Shown here piece after piece: positions 38,541-47,749 of a DNA stretch of 55,375 bases. Made by a program: the position numbers and the translations under genes. Where the stretch lies: the IMG/VR virus record IMGVR_UViG_3300008110_000371, positions 1 to 55,375 of that record; one strand, written 5' to 3'. The number at the start of each line of letters is the position of its first letter. Position 1 is the stretch's first letter. The notes beneath the pieces were generated by a model. The model made no database searches. It was given only the letters and a program-made list of their open reading frames with translations, and was not told the origin of the DNA. The DNA comes from a virus.

Positions 38541-39326
38541 TCAGAACGGGATGTTGGCGTCGTGCACTTCTCCGGCTTCGGACTCGTGCTTAACCTTCAC
38601 TTCCCCACGACTTACAGACTCTGCAAATTGTTTTGCAGGCATGTAAACCGAGGCAATCTGCTCGGCTGGAATCGAGCCAATGCGCTCAACTTCCCAACCG
38701 TACCACTTGCCTTTGTCATTACTTTCAGCCGTGGTCGTCAGCCGATACATCTGGCTGTAGATTGGCGGCGTGTAAGGACCGTTTTTGCCCATCAGTTTGA
38801 CGGACATCATCATGCTGTTCCACTTCCTGGACTTCTTCAGTTGCGTGGATTTCATCACGATCAGTGCAGGGGTTGGGATACCTTCCTCATCCACCATCAT
38901 CACGTAATGATTAGCGGTGTTTTCAATGTAATTCCCGTTGTCCAGATAGTCCTTGTTGTCGCCCGGAACGCGATTGGTGCGACTGAGGATATCGGACGTT
39001 GCTGGGTAGATCTGCACAGGCGCGCCCGACGAACCGCTGCCACGCGGTGCCCACTCAATGTACTGCCGTACGTAGGCGGTCGGAACAACCACGATACCCT
39101 TCTTGCCGTCGAAGAGTTCCTTGGTCACTGTGTTGAAGATCATCCCAGGCATGGCCCCTTCAACAACGCCGATCTCGTCAGAGTTGTTGGTGAGAGCTTT
39201 CAGAAAAGGAAGCGCAAAGTCATCCTTGTTCATCTGCTCAAGGCCTGCTCCCGCATCGGCTTCAAAAGCATCGGCTAATGCAAGTGCGGTTCCGGTTTGC
39301 TTTACTGCAACATCTGTCTTTGCCAT
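38541..39326 (-). CDS. Single-stranded DNA-binding protein-like
   Basis: The protein starts MAKTDVAVKQTGTALA. It contains DFALPFLKALTNNSDEIGVV, and later KSRKWNSMMMSVKLMGKNGP and YSQMYRLTTTAESNDKGKWY, a beta-rich core similar to phage ssDNA-binding proteins. It ends EVHDANIPF, like the C-terminal tip (DxxIPF) of SSB that recruits partner proteins. It lies in the replication block. The ATG at 39326 is preferred since AAGGA lies eight bases before it; another ATG two codons upstream is too close. Confidence 0.7.
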   Translation of the reverse strand: MAKTDVAVKQTGTALALADAFEADAGAGLEQMNKDDFALPFLKALTNNSDEIGVVEGAMPGMIFNTVTKELFDGKKGIVVVPTAYVRQYIEWAPRGSGSSGAPVQIYPATSDILSRTNRVPGDNKDYLDNGNYIENTANHYVMMVDEEGIPTPALIVMKSTQLKKSRKWNSMMMSVKLMGKNGPYTPPIYSQMYRLTTTAESNDKGKWYGWEVERIGSIPAEQIASVYMPAKQFAESVSRGEVKVKHESEAGEVHDANIPF

Positions 39327-39362
39327 GATCATGGTCCTTGGTTCGTGATTAATGGTTCGTTA

Positions 39363-39911
39363 CTACGTTGATTTGATGCTGGCCTTGTTGCCGACGTACA
39401 CACCGAAAAGTTCAGTGGGCACTTCGCTTCCCTTGACTAGCATCTCTTTGACCCAAGCCTTGAGGGTCTGGGGTTCTATCTTCTGGCTCTGCTCGGCCAT
39501 GTAGCCTTGCGTTGACAGTAGATCCAGTAGACGAGCGCAAAGCTCATCTTCGCGACGGCCAAAACGCACCGTCACTGTGTTCTTGATGATGTCATCATAG
39601 CCACGCTCACGCAGCCAAGCAAAGGCCTCGGCCTGACGCTCCTTGCTGATCGTGGCGCTGTAAAACTGCTTGACCTCGATCTTACTGCCATCTTCCATAG
39701 CAAAGCTTTTTAAGCCAAGCTCTGCAAAGGCCTCGGGCAGTGCTTCTTCGGTCAGCTTGCGGTAATTGCTTTGACGCTCAGACAAGGTTGTCTCCAACTC
39801 TAAGATTTCTTTTTCCAAGAGTTTGGCACGCTTGGCGAGTTGGGCAATACCAGCAAGCTTATCGTCACCAATGGTGAGCGCATCGGCATCTTGTTCAAAC
39901 ATATCACTCAT
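39363..39911 (-). CDS. Conserved coiled-coil replication-region protein (182 aa)
   Basis: From the ATG at 39911 (AAGGAG upstream) the product has a coiled coil (LAKRAKLLEKEILELETTLS, ERQSNYRKLTEEALPEAFAE) and then GLKSFAMEDGSKIEVKQFYS and GYDDIIKNTVTVRFGRREDE. This architecture is widespread in phage replication modules, with unknown function. It overlaps the upstream gene by eight bases. The longer frame to 40025 lies in that gene and is rejected. Confidence 0.65.
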   Translation of the reverse strand: MSDMFEQDADALTIGDDKLAGIAQLAKRAKLLEKEILELETTLSERQSNYRKLTEEALPEAFAELGLKSFAMEDGSKIEVKQFYSATISKERQAEAFAWLRERGYDDIIKNTVTVRFGRREDELCARLLDLLSTQGYMAEQSQKIEPQTLKAWVKEMLVKGSEVPTELFGVYVGNKASIKST

Positions 39912-40236
39912 GGCTTTCTCCTTTCTGGGGGAACAAATCAACCTGGATGGGAATGTAACGCCTTTCAAGACGATCCCACTTAAGACATTTGTAGCGTCCG
40001 TTGTTCTTGGATGCTGCAACGGCACTTACGATGCCAATCGCCGTGGGGTCACCAATGAAAAGCAAGTAATCGTTGTCGGTGAAGTTCTCAAGCTTTCGTT
40101 GCACACGAGCAACGGTGGGGGCAACGCTAAACGCAATTTGCACGTTGTTTGGCAGGATCACTTCGATCGCACCAAAATCTAATGCAGACGAGATGTTGTG
40201 TTGCCCCGTTTCAGTAACGGCATAGACTTTAGCCAA
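39904..40236 (-). CDS. Conserved phage protein (110 aa), TTG start
   Basis: Start codon is a TTG at 40236 with AGGAG seven bases before it; no ATG is suitably placed. The product (AKVYAVTETGQHNISSALDF, EVILPNNVQIAFSVAPTVAR) is a small alpha/beta protein ending in a charged, Gln-rich tail. It heads the replication operon behind promoter P5. Function unknown. Confidence 0.6.
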   Translation of the reverse strand: MAKVYAVTETGQHNISSALDFGAIEVILPNNVQIAFSVAPTVARVQRKLENFTDNDYLLFIGDPTAIGIVSAVAASKNNGRYKCLKWDRLERRYIPIQVDLFPQKGESHE

Positions 40237-40266
40237 CGCCTTTCTCCTTTCTCAAATCGAAAACCG

Positions 40267-40295
40267 AGTGTACACTTCGATTTCAGGACATGCAA
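40267..40295 (-). promoter_or_regulatory. Sigma70-like promoter P5 of the replication operon
   Basis: On the minus strand TTGCAT, a 17-bp spacer and TACACT. The -10 lies in the palindrome AGTGTACACT (40267-40276), so the same box could serve the divergent SNF2 gene, though its -35 (TTCTCA) is weak. It belongs to the family of early promoters at 22.3-23.9 kb. Confidence 0.55.
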
Positions 40296-40316
40296 GTCCT
40301 GCAAGAAAGGAGAATG

Positions 40317-41771
40317 ATGGAAGAGCAATATTTAGCGAATTACCCGTATCGAAACAAACCCTTCGCGCACCAGCAAGCGTACCTTGAGCGGTTCTGGCGC
40401 AAGCCTCTCGCAGCGCTTTTTGCTGACATGGGCACAGGCAAAAGTTATATGTTAATCAATAACTTAGCAATGCTCTATGACAACGGCGAGGTCAACGCTG
40501 CGGTGATCGTAGCGCCTAAAGGCGTCTACAGAAATTGGATCGATATAGAAATCCCAAAGCACATGCCAGCGCACGTGGTTTACCGCGCAGCACTGTGGAC
40601 GCCCTCACCGCGCAAGGCTGAGAAGGCTGCACTGGATTCCATTTTTGAAGTTACCGAGGACTTAAAAATTCTCGTGATGAATGTTGAAGCGTTCTCAACG
40701 GACAAGGGCAAGCTCTTTGCGCAGCGCTTTGTCTTGTCGCACACGGTGCTGATGGCCGTTGATGAAAGTACAACCATCAAAACGCATACCGCTGCAAGGA
40801 CCAAGAACATTACAAAAGCTGGAAGGCTTGCTCGCTTTCGCCGGATCATGACCGGATCGCCTGTAACCAAGACGCCGATGGACTTGTTCTCGCAGTGCAA
40901 CTTCCTGTCTTCCGATTGCTTGGGCACGGACAGTTTCTACGCGTTCCAATCGCGCTTTGCAGTGGTGATCGAGCGCCGTGTTGCAACGCACGCTTTCAAG
41001 CAGGTGATTGGATACCAGCGGCTCGATGAATTGCAAAAGCTTGTCAGTCGGTTCAGCTTCAGAGTCACCAAGGAAGAGTGCCTTGATCTGCCTGAGAAGC
41101 TTTTTGTGCGGCGCGATGTTGATCTGACCGATGAGCAGGCGCTTGCCTACAACCAGATGAAAGCCATGGCGCTTGCACAGTTCTCCACAGGCACGGTATC
41201 CACGGTCAATGCGCTCACGCAACTGATGCGGCTGCACCAGATCGTATGCGGCTTCGTGAAGCTTGATGATGGCACCATACAGGAGCTGCCTAATAACCGC
41301 ATCCAAGAGTTGCTCAACGTCATCGAAGAAACAAGCGGCAAGGTCATCATTTGGGCGACCTATCGACACAACATCGAGGCCATCCATCTTGCACTGCAAA
41401 AAGCGTATGGCATGGATTCGGTGGGCGTTTATTACGGCGACACAAAGCTTGATGAGCGCCAGCGTGTGATTGAGAAGTTCCAAGATCCAAGTTCCTCGAT
41501 GCGGTTTTTCGTAGGCAACCCACAGACAGGCGGTTATGGGATCACGCTCACAGCGGCAAGTGTCGTTGTCTATTACAGCAACAGTTTTGATTTAGAAAAA
41601 CGATTACAGTCCGAGGACCGTGCTCACCGCATCGGCCAAGTCAACAAGGTGACCTATGTGGACTTGATCGCTCCTAAAACGATCGATGAAAAGATCGTCA
41701 AAGCCCTGCGCGATAAGATCGATATTGCAACCCAAGTCCTTGGTGAGGAACTTAAACAATGGCTCATCTGA
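40317..41771 (+). CDS. SNF2-type helicase
   Basis: Motif I is ADMGTGKSYMLI, with AVDESTTIK in place of DEAH, TGSPVTKTPMDL (motif III), GKVIIWATYRHNIEAI (motif IV) and QSEDRAHRIGQ (motif VI), the hallmark of SNF2-family ATPases. The 484-residue length fits phage SNF2 helicases of replication or recombination modules. The chosen ATG at 40317 (MEEQYLANYPYRN) sits just behind AAAGGAG; longer frames start before the ribosome-binding site. Overlaps the exonuclease start by 13 bases on the same transcript. Confidence 0.88.
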   Translation: MEEQYLANYPYRNKPFAHQQAYLERFWRKPLAALFADMGTGKSYMLINNLAMLYDNGEVNAAVIVAPKGVYRNWIDIEIPKHMPAHVVYRAALWTPSPRKAEKAALDSIFEVTEDLKILVMNVEAFSTDKGKLFAQRFVLSHTVLMAVDESTTIKTHTAARTKNITKAGRLARFRRIMTGSPVTKTPMDLFSQCNFLSSDCLGTDSFYAFQSRFAVVIERRVATHAFKQVIGYQRLDELQKLVSRFSFRVTKEECLDLPEKLFVRRDVDLTDEQALAYNQMKAMALAQFSTGTVSTVNALTQLMRLHQIVCGFVKLDDGTIQELPNNRIQELLNVIEETSGKVIIWATYRHNIEAIHLALQKAYGMDSVGVYYGDTKLDERQRVIEKFQDPSSSMRFFVGNPQTGGYGITLTAASVVVYYSNSFDLEKRLQSEDRAHRIGQVNKVTYVDLIAPKTIDEKIVKALRDKIDIATQVLGEELKQWLI

Positions 41772-42450
41772 TTCCAATCCGCGAGAAGTATCACTATGAA
41801 AAGCTTGCCCGTCATGACGGCGAAGGCGGTCGCACGTATGGTGATCAAAAATTACCTAGCGTGACCCGCATCCTTGAGTCAACCAGGGACAAAGCCAAGA
41901 TTGACGAGTGGAGCGGGTTGGCAAAGAGGAGGCCGAGCGCATCAAGACGACCGCCGCCACGATCGGCACGCACATGCACAGTGTCATTGAGCACATGATT
42001 GCAGGGCAGGACTTGCCTGCGCCTTACACGCAGGAAGCGATCAAGGGCTACGAGATGGGCTACCGGCTGATCAACGAGCAGTTTGCGCATATCACCGAAG
42101 TATGGGGCTCGGAGGTTACTCTGTATATTCCGAATCGCTATGCAGGGACCACGGACATGGTGGGTTTGTACAAGGGGAAACCTGCGATCATTGACTTTAA
42201 GCAGTCCAATAAACCGAAGCGTCATGAATGGATCACGGATTACTTCCACCAGTTGTCCGCCTACGCGCTAGCGCACGACTATCAGTTTGGCACCGAGATT
42301 GAGATGGGTGTGGTGATGATGGCCATGCAATCCGGTGGTACGCAGGTATTCACGACCACCGGACGGGAGTTCAGCCAATATAAGACAGGCTGGCTTGAGC
42401 GGGTAGAGAACTTCTATCGTAACACCGCATCAAACGGGAAGAGCCTCTGA
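41759..42450 (+). CDS. RecB/Cas4-like exonuclease, frameshifted
   Basis: The 5' part (MAHLIPIREKYHYEKLARHD, LPSVTRILESTRDKAKIDEW) and the 3' part (ERVGKEEAERIKTTAATIGT, HMHSVIEHM, then ITEVWGSEVTLYIPNRYAGT, TDMVGLYKGKPAIIDFKQSN) are in two frames. A single extra base around 41910-41913 joins them into the PD-(D/E)XK exonuclease pattern G-T-x-x-H, DMVG (active Asp), IIDFKQS (Asp and Lys) and YFHQLSAYA. It would process DNA ends during replication or recombination. The shift may be a true lesion or a sequencing error. It converges with the 1101-aa gene, overlapping 37 bases. Confidence 0.75.
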
Positions 42451-45400
42451 AGCATCTCTCTTGCCTGGGGCTGGGGTTGACCGGCAGGCGTTCTAGCTTG
42501 TGGGCGTCCTGGCTGTTGAGCCGGGGCGAATGAGCTAAGAAGCCCGCGTGAAGGCGGCGCTGGCGGGAGTTTCTTGAGCAAGCGCTCTGCCGTGCGCTCG
42601 GCAACTGTGGGAGGCGTAGGAGCAGGCTGCTCTTCTTCCTCAGCGGCGGTCAATCCGGCGTTGATCAAATAGCCTCTGGCAAATTGAGCAAACTTAATCT
42701 TCTCAGCTTCTGTTCTGTTTTTTTGCAACAGCCTGACCATGAACGCGGGATCTCTCGCAGCCTGTTCTAACAATGCACGCACGCTCTCATTGGGCATGCG
42801 GTCAAACATCTCCCGCATCATCCTCGATCCAGCCGAAGCGGCGATCAAAGTCGATCCGCCCTCTGCTGCTCCTGCACCGATACGAGCACCGACAACGCGC
42901 AAAAACAGGTCCTCTATCGCATCAGAAGTCTCAAGCACGCGTTCAAGAATTTGTTTGTTTTGCGTAACAGCTTCAATACGTGACAACTCGCCTGTCAACT
43001 TTTTAATGTTAGACAATTCACCACGATCCATGACCCCGGTGTCAACCAAAATATCAGCCAACGAAGGCCTACCGGTTGAAGTTGGGGCAAAAAACGCATC
43101 GTTGTAGGCTTGGAAGCTTAACTTGTCGCCGCCAGCTTTTGTGTAAGCATAATCATAAACAGCCGACTTAAGCGCATCAGTAAGGTCTCGGCTTTCACCT
43201 TTTGACATTCCCGTACGAGCTGCTTGAGCCAAGCGCCGCATGCTCAACGCAGGGTTCTGGCTATTAATAGCGTCGGCCACAGCCTCAGAAGGATTCTCAC
43301 CAAGAAACTTGGCAAAAGCAACCTGCTTATCAATCTTCTTGGATATCGCTGAGTTTTGCTTGGTAATCAGATCCAGCGAGTTCTGCGCGCGAATGCCATT
43401 TTCTAGGTCATAACGCAGCCCTGGGATGTCGTTAACAAGCGCCTCGTTTTCGTTCATCCAACGCGACAACCGCGAGGTGTTCAAACGCTTGGTCTGCGGA
43501 TCAATGGATGCCGCTGCTGCCAGACGCGTGGCGCGATCCACAGCGTCAGCAGTTGAAACTGCACGGGGACCTGCTCTGTTAACTGCGTCCTCAAGAAGCA
43601 GGGCCCTTGGGTCGTTAGGCCCGAAGTCTGCAACATATTGACTGTGCAGGCGAGGCAGTAAATTAACAGCGTCTTGAATCTGCCTCATGCGTTCATTAAT
43701 GATATCCGCATTACCGCTAAAGGCCCGTGAAACAAGGACCTCGGGAATGATACGGTCCGCCCCTGTTCTTGTTACAGCCCTCATGTCCCCGGCAAAAGTG
43801 CGTGTATAGGCGTCATTTATTTCTTTGGAAAAAGCACGCGCAGTGTCATAGGCAGGATTAGGTACTTGATCCATGTCATCCAGCAGCGCCTCGGAGAACT
43901 TGGAGTAGTAGGCATAGTTAGCACGCTCGCCTCTTGCCTCAGCGTCCATGGCCAAGCGCAACATGTCGCGACGCGCATTGACAAGATCGCCCACGTTGAT
44001 CGCGCCACGGCGAACAAAATCCTTGCCAGCCGCGATAAGTTCTTTTTCTGTATCAACAAGCTGACTTTTCATGCCTGCGTAGGACAGATCCCCTTTCTTA
44101 ATGGTCGAGAACTGGCGTTTGAGGGTCTGATAAACGTCGAAGAGATCAGGGTTAGCCTCCTGACCAAATTTCATCAGCTGATCTGGCGTCAGGTTTTTGA
44201 CATTCTGTGCTTTAGACAGCCTTCCGTAGATATCCTTAATGATCGCCGGGAACTCACGGTTGTAATACTCGGGCGACATTTCAGACCGAATTGTCTCGAA
44301 CTGTTTCGTAAAGTTGTTGGCAACAACGGCCTGCCCGTCAGTCAAACGCGCGACAGCAGCGCGAATCTGCGCTTTACTTGCTCCCTGTTTTCGCATAGCT
44401 GCCACGGTTTCATTGACTTGGGCTTGGATGGCCTTAGGAACATCTAACCAAAGAGCATGTTCGGCCTCTCGGACGTCTTTTAATGAATCGTCCACACTGC
44501 TTCGAATAGTTAAACCTAGTTCCCTGCGATTAGCTGGGCTATCTTTAGTAATACCTGAGATTGCTATAGCCGATCGAGCGTCCGCGTTAGCTAAACGACC
44601 TTCAAGAAGATTCCTAAAATACTGGCTTCTCAGTTGAGCAGCTTCTTGCAGTAGGGTCGGATCGCCTGTTTTGTTGAGGGCGTTAATTAAGCCTATGATA
44701 TTCGCCTGAGCCTTGGCGCTTTGATCTGCAATCTTGCCTCCAAAGACATCGTTCTGACGAGACAAAGACGTCTCAAGGACCATCAATGGGATGTCGCCTG
44801 TCTTTTGGGCTGACGTTAACCCAGGAACAATTCCAGGCTCTTGCAGTGCTTTGATCAGACGCGGCAAGTACTCATCGTTATACTTCACGGCCCATGCATT
44901 AGGGTCCGTTTTAAGTAATTCGGGCTCAAACTGTTCTTGAAGGATACCTGACAAGCGCTCCGCAGCACGACTTTCGCGCTGTGCTCCCGAAAACCGAGAA
45001 ATAAAATTGCGAATCAGGTTTACTCCCGGCACTGCTACAACATTAACAAGATTAGGGATGGATAATAGGCCTCCAACAACTTCTCCTGTCAGCCTTGGTC
45101 CTGTCTCACCTGGATACAATTCTTCTGCAACACCTGCGCCTACGCCAGAACTAACCGCTGCTGAAGACTCTGCGGTTGCGTAGAGAATAGGGTGTCTTTT
45201 AGCAAAGTCTCCGATCTTACCTAGAAAATCTAGGACTCTAACGCCAGTGTTGGGATTGATGGTGTAACCAAGCGGCAGAAAAGCAAGACCGCCGCCCGTG
45301 GTTTTGCCAGCTTCGCGAAAAGGTTTAAGCGTCGGGTCCGTTTGTTCATCGTAAAGCCTCTTGGCTAAAGGCTCTCCGGCCATGCTTCCTGAAATCATTC

Positions 45401-45719
45401 CAACAAGGCCGCCTCCTAATGTCCCAACGACAGTAGTTCCGGGTTGCCCAACGGGCACGCGAGAACTAAGTTGAAATCCCGTTCTTGCTCCACCATAAGC
45501 ACCGGCGGCGGCAGGCGTCTGCTCGACGAGGCCCTGTACAAGACCTTTAGCGTATTCGGCAGCGGCATCAGAAAAATCGGCTGGTTGTTTAATTAAATCG
45601 CCAATATCCCCTCTGAACTGAATCTCTCTGGCAGAAGGCTCTCTTCCACTCAAGCTAGGCGGAAGCGGAACGGGTTTTTCGCCTTCACGTAAAATCAAGT
45701 CACTGATGTCATCGGCCAT
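42414..45719 (-). CDS. Large internal virion/ejection-like protein (1101 aa)
   Basis: The protein has hydrophobic Gly-rich segments near residues 80-120 (TTVVGTLGGGLVGMISGSMA) and 150-230, then a very long helical region (VREAEHALWLDVPKAIQAQV, KQFSTIKKGDLSYAGMKSQL and onward) and a Pro/Gln-rich end ending AREMLQRLFPFDAVLR. The length and helical content fit DNA-ejection proteins of short-tailed phages; this is inference. The ATG at 45719 is used, as AGGAAG lies five bases upstream; a GTG at 45722 is less likely. It is the last gene of the virion operon. Confidence 0.65.
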   Translation of the reverse strand: MADDISDLILREGEKPVPLPPSLSGREPSAREIQFRGDIGDLIKQPADFSDAAAEYAKGLVQGLVEQTPAAAGAYGGARTGFQLSSRVPVGQPGTTVVGTLGGGLVGMISGSMAGEPLAKRLYDEQTDPTLKPFREAGKTTGGGLAFLPLGYTINPNTGVRVLDFLGKIGDFAKRHPILYATAESSAAVSSGVGAGVAEELYPGETGPRLTGEVVGGLLSIPNLVNVVAVPGVNLIRNFISRFSGAQRESRAAERLSGILQEQFEPELLKTDPNAWAVKYNDEYLPRLIKALQEPGIVPGLTSAQKTGDIPLMVLETSLSRQNDVFGGKIADQSAKAQANIIGLINALNKTGDPTLLQEAAQLRSQYFRNLLEGRLANADARSAIAISGITKDSPANRRELGLTIRSSVDDSLKDVREAEHALWLDVPKAIQAQVNETVAAMRKQGASKAQIRAAVARLTDGQAVVANNFTKQFETIRSEMSPEYYNREFPAIIKDIYGRLSKAQNVKNLTPDQLMKFGQEANPDLFDVYQTLKRQFSTIKKGDLSYAGMKSQLVDTEKELIAAGKDFVRRGAINVGDLVNARRDMLRLAMDAEARGERANYAYYSKFSEALLDDMDQVPNPAYDTARAFSKEINDAYTRTFAGDMRAVTRTGADRIIPEVLVSRAFSGNADIINERMRQIQDAVNLLPRLHSQYVADFGPNDPRALLLEDAVNRAGPRAVSTADAVDRATRLAAAASIDPQTKRLNTSRLSRWMNENEALVNDIPGLRYDLENGIRAQNSLDLITKQNSAISKKIDKQVAFAKFLGENPSEAVADAINSQNPALSMRRLAQAARTGMSKGESRDLTDALKSAVYDYAYTKAGGDKLSFQAYNDAFFAPTSTGRPSLADILVDTGVMDRGELSNIKKLTGELSRIEAVTQNKQILERVLETSDAIEDLFLRVVGARIGAGAAEGGSTLIAASAGSRMMREMFDRMPNESVRALLEQAARDPAFMVRLLQKNRTEAEKIKFAQFARGYLINAGLTAAEEEEQPAPTPPTVAERTAERLLKKLPPAPPSRGLLSSFAPAQQPGRPQARTPAGQPQPQAREMLQRLFPFDAVLR

Positions 45720-45721
45720 CA

Positions 45722-47740
45722 CTACTTCCTTTGCTCAATTCTTCCCGTGGGCAGATACAAAAACCAGGATCCAGGGGGGAGTGCCATGACTTCCTCTCTG
45801 GTTGAGGCGCGGTTCTTAATTAAAGTCGATCGAACCTCGCGGATATTTTGTAGGTCCTTTTGTGCCCTTTTCCTGTTTTCGCTTCCAACAGGTTCGTTAC
45901 TTGTTAATGCCAGAGCTGCTTCTTCGTAATTTGCTAAGGTAGCGTCAACGGCTGCGAGTCTTGCAAGGTAATCTTTTTGGTTATCGATGAATGAAGGTAA
46001 TAACGCAATGCGCTCTTCCAACTGATTTTTTACCTTTTGGCCCAGTATATCCGTAGTATTTAAAGTAGCAACGAGTCGTGGGTAGGTGTTTTCAATGTAT
46101 GTTTTGGCACTTGATGAATCGGTTTCAACCATCCCACCAACAACCGGAACTCTTGAAACCGCAGAGGACACCACAGCTTTTGGTCCTGTAGCTATACCAG
46201 CAATATCAGCGAAACTGAGCTCTGCAAGTGCTGGTTTTGCGGCTTTAACCGGTGTTGGCGCTACCGCAGCGGCAGCAGGAGCCGTGGTCGTAGGGGCAGG
46301 AGCAGGAGCAGGCATTGCAGCCGGAGCAGGAGCAGGAGCAGGCGCTTGAGCCGTGGGCCTTGATCCAAGGGCCTTGGACCGTGCATTAATGGCCTGTGCG
46401 ATGTAATCAGGCATCTGAGCCCTAGGTAGGGTTCTTTCAACCATTCTGTCCGTATCAGGATCTCTGTATCGTTCAACAATAGGAGGCTGCTGATACTTCT
46501 GATTGATTGAAAGCTCCAATGCTGCAATGCTCGGGTCTGTCAACGGCACTCCAGACGCATAAGCATTGACCAATTCCATATTTGACAAAAGAGCGTTCTG
46601 GCGAGCAGGTGTTAAACCCGCAGCCTTAGCCTTTTCTGCGGCATCCGCTGCACGCCTCGATTCTCTGATATTGGCAACAGCTTCTGCTGTCTCGCCCTTG
46701 AAGATATCGCGACCGATCTGCGCTTTGAGCGCTTCACGCTTAAGATCTGCGGCACGCTCTGATTCGCGTTCCTTCTCAGCCGCCTGAAGACCCAGCAACT
46801 TGATCTGCTGCGTCATCTTCTCAGCTTCCGAAGCACGCGCACCAATCTGCGCCGGAAGCTGACTGGCAGCACCCGCAATACGAGACGCAAGAGAGCCCCG
46901 CATCGGCTGCCCCGTGCGTGGATCCACATTTCCGGCCAGTGCAAGTCCTGCTCCTGCAATGTCAAAAAGCATCTGCGCCTGGGTCAAGCTCTTGTCTTGT
47001 CCAAGCAGTCCTTGATAAAGCTTGGTTGCATCCGCAATCCGCGTTTCCATCGTCCGCGTAGAAGGCTTAGTAGGTGCAAGAGCTGCAAGCAAAGCATTCT
47101 TTGCCGCTTCACGCTGCGCAGGTGTCAACAGGCGCGACGAGATGCCGACGTCTGCTGCCGCCGTACTTGCAGATGGTTGGCTGTCTTCGGCTTCGACACC
47201 ATCTTCATCGGAGCCTACTTGAAAATTTTGGACTACAGGCCCTCCCCTGGCCATGCCCATGGGCAGTGAGCCAATGCCCGCTGCTTCTGGAGGAGGAGGA
47301 GCGGCCCCTGGAGGCATGCCTGGACCGGCAGGCCCAGCCATTGGCGGTGGCGGGGGAGGAGGACCGGCAGGCCCAGCCATTGGCGGGGGTGCAGCTCCAG
47401 GGGCCATGGCCGGTAAGGCAGCGATGCCCTGCTGCTCGGCAGCCAACACAGGCTGCAAGAGCGCAAGCACTTCAGGAGGCGTTTGCTGGGCAGCGTCGTA
47501 GCCGACCCTATCAGCAAGCTCCTCGAACCGTGCGTCAATCGAACGCACATCGCCGCGAAGATTGTTCATCAGGATCTCAGGCGAATCAGGCCGACGATCC
47601 ATGAGCTTGGCCATGTCGGACTCATCCTCGTCCTCGCCCATGTCATCATCTTCGCCCATTAAAATGGACATAATCCCGACCTCGTCGGGATCCATCTTGC
47701 CGCCCTTAAACATGGGTCGGTCCAATACTTTTGACTTCAT
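45722..47740 (-). CDS. Proline-rich virion protein (672 aa)
   Basis: It starts MKSKVLDRPMFKGGKMDPDE with a GG motif, then an acidic stretch and a Pro/Gly/Ala block (GPPPPPPPMAGPAGPGMPPG, around residues 110-150). A charged coiled-coil middle follows (EKMTQQIKLLGLQAAEKERE), then a second Ala/Pro linker (QAPAPAPAPAAMPAPAPAPT). Two further motifs, MARGGPVVQNF and a helical C-terminus, suggest a capsid-internal or ejected protein. A heptamer array (46351-46385) lies within it and is translated. Confidence 0.6.
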   Translation of the reverse strand: MKSKVLDRPMFKGGKMDPDEVGIMSILMGEDDDMGEDEDESDMAKLMDRRPDSPEILMNNLRGDVRSIDARFEELADRVGYDAAQQTPPEVLALLQPVLAAEQQGIAALPAMAPGAAPPPMAGPAGPPPPPPPMAGPAGPGMPPGAAPPPPEAAGIGSLPMGMARGGPVVQNFQVGSDEDGVEAEDSQPSASTAAADVGISSRLLTPAQREAAKNALLAALAPTKPSTRTMETRIADATKLYQGLLGQDKSLTQAQMLFDIAGAGLALAGNVDPRTGQPMRGSLASRIAGAASQLPAQIGARASEAEKMTQQIKLLGLQAAEKERESERAADLKREALKAQIGRDIFKGETAEAVANIRESRRAADAAEKAKAAGLTPARQNALLSNMELVNAYASGVPLTDPSIAALELSINQKYQQPPIVERYRDPDTDRMVERTLPRAQMPDYIAQAINARSKALGSRPTAQAPAPAPAPAAMPAPAPAPTTTAPAAAAVAPTPVKAAKPALAELSFADIAGIATGPKAVVSSAVSRVPVVGGMVETDSSSAKTYIENTYPRLVATLNTTDILGQKVKNQLEERIALLPSFIDNQKDYLARLAAVDATLANYEEAALALTSNEPVGSENRKRAQKDLQNIREVRSTLIKNRASTREEVMALPPGSWFLYLPTGRIEQRK
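46351..46385. repeat. Heptamer array inside a coding gene
   Basis: Five in-phase heptamers (CCGTGGG, CCTTGAT, CCAAGGG, CCTTGGA, CCGTGCA). On the minus strand they are read as codons for part of ARSKALGSRPTAQ, and 35 bases do not disturb the frame of this gene. They belong to the dispersed family at 21.8, 25.9 and 32.5 kb. Confidence 0.75.
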
Positions 47741-47749
47741 CGCGGCTCC

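Noticed and set aside
38562-39278. A 238-codon plus-strand frame opposite the SSB-like gene
   Set aside because: It is an antisense shadow with His/Arg-rich composition and no recognisable domain.
40695-41483. A 262-codon minus-strand frame opposite the SNF2 helicase
   Set aside because: It is a shadow of the helicase codons; the opposite strand carries all conserved motifs.
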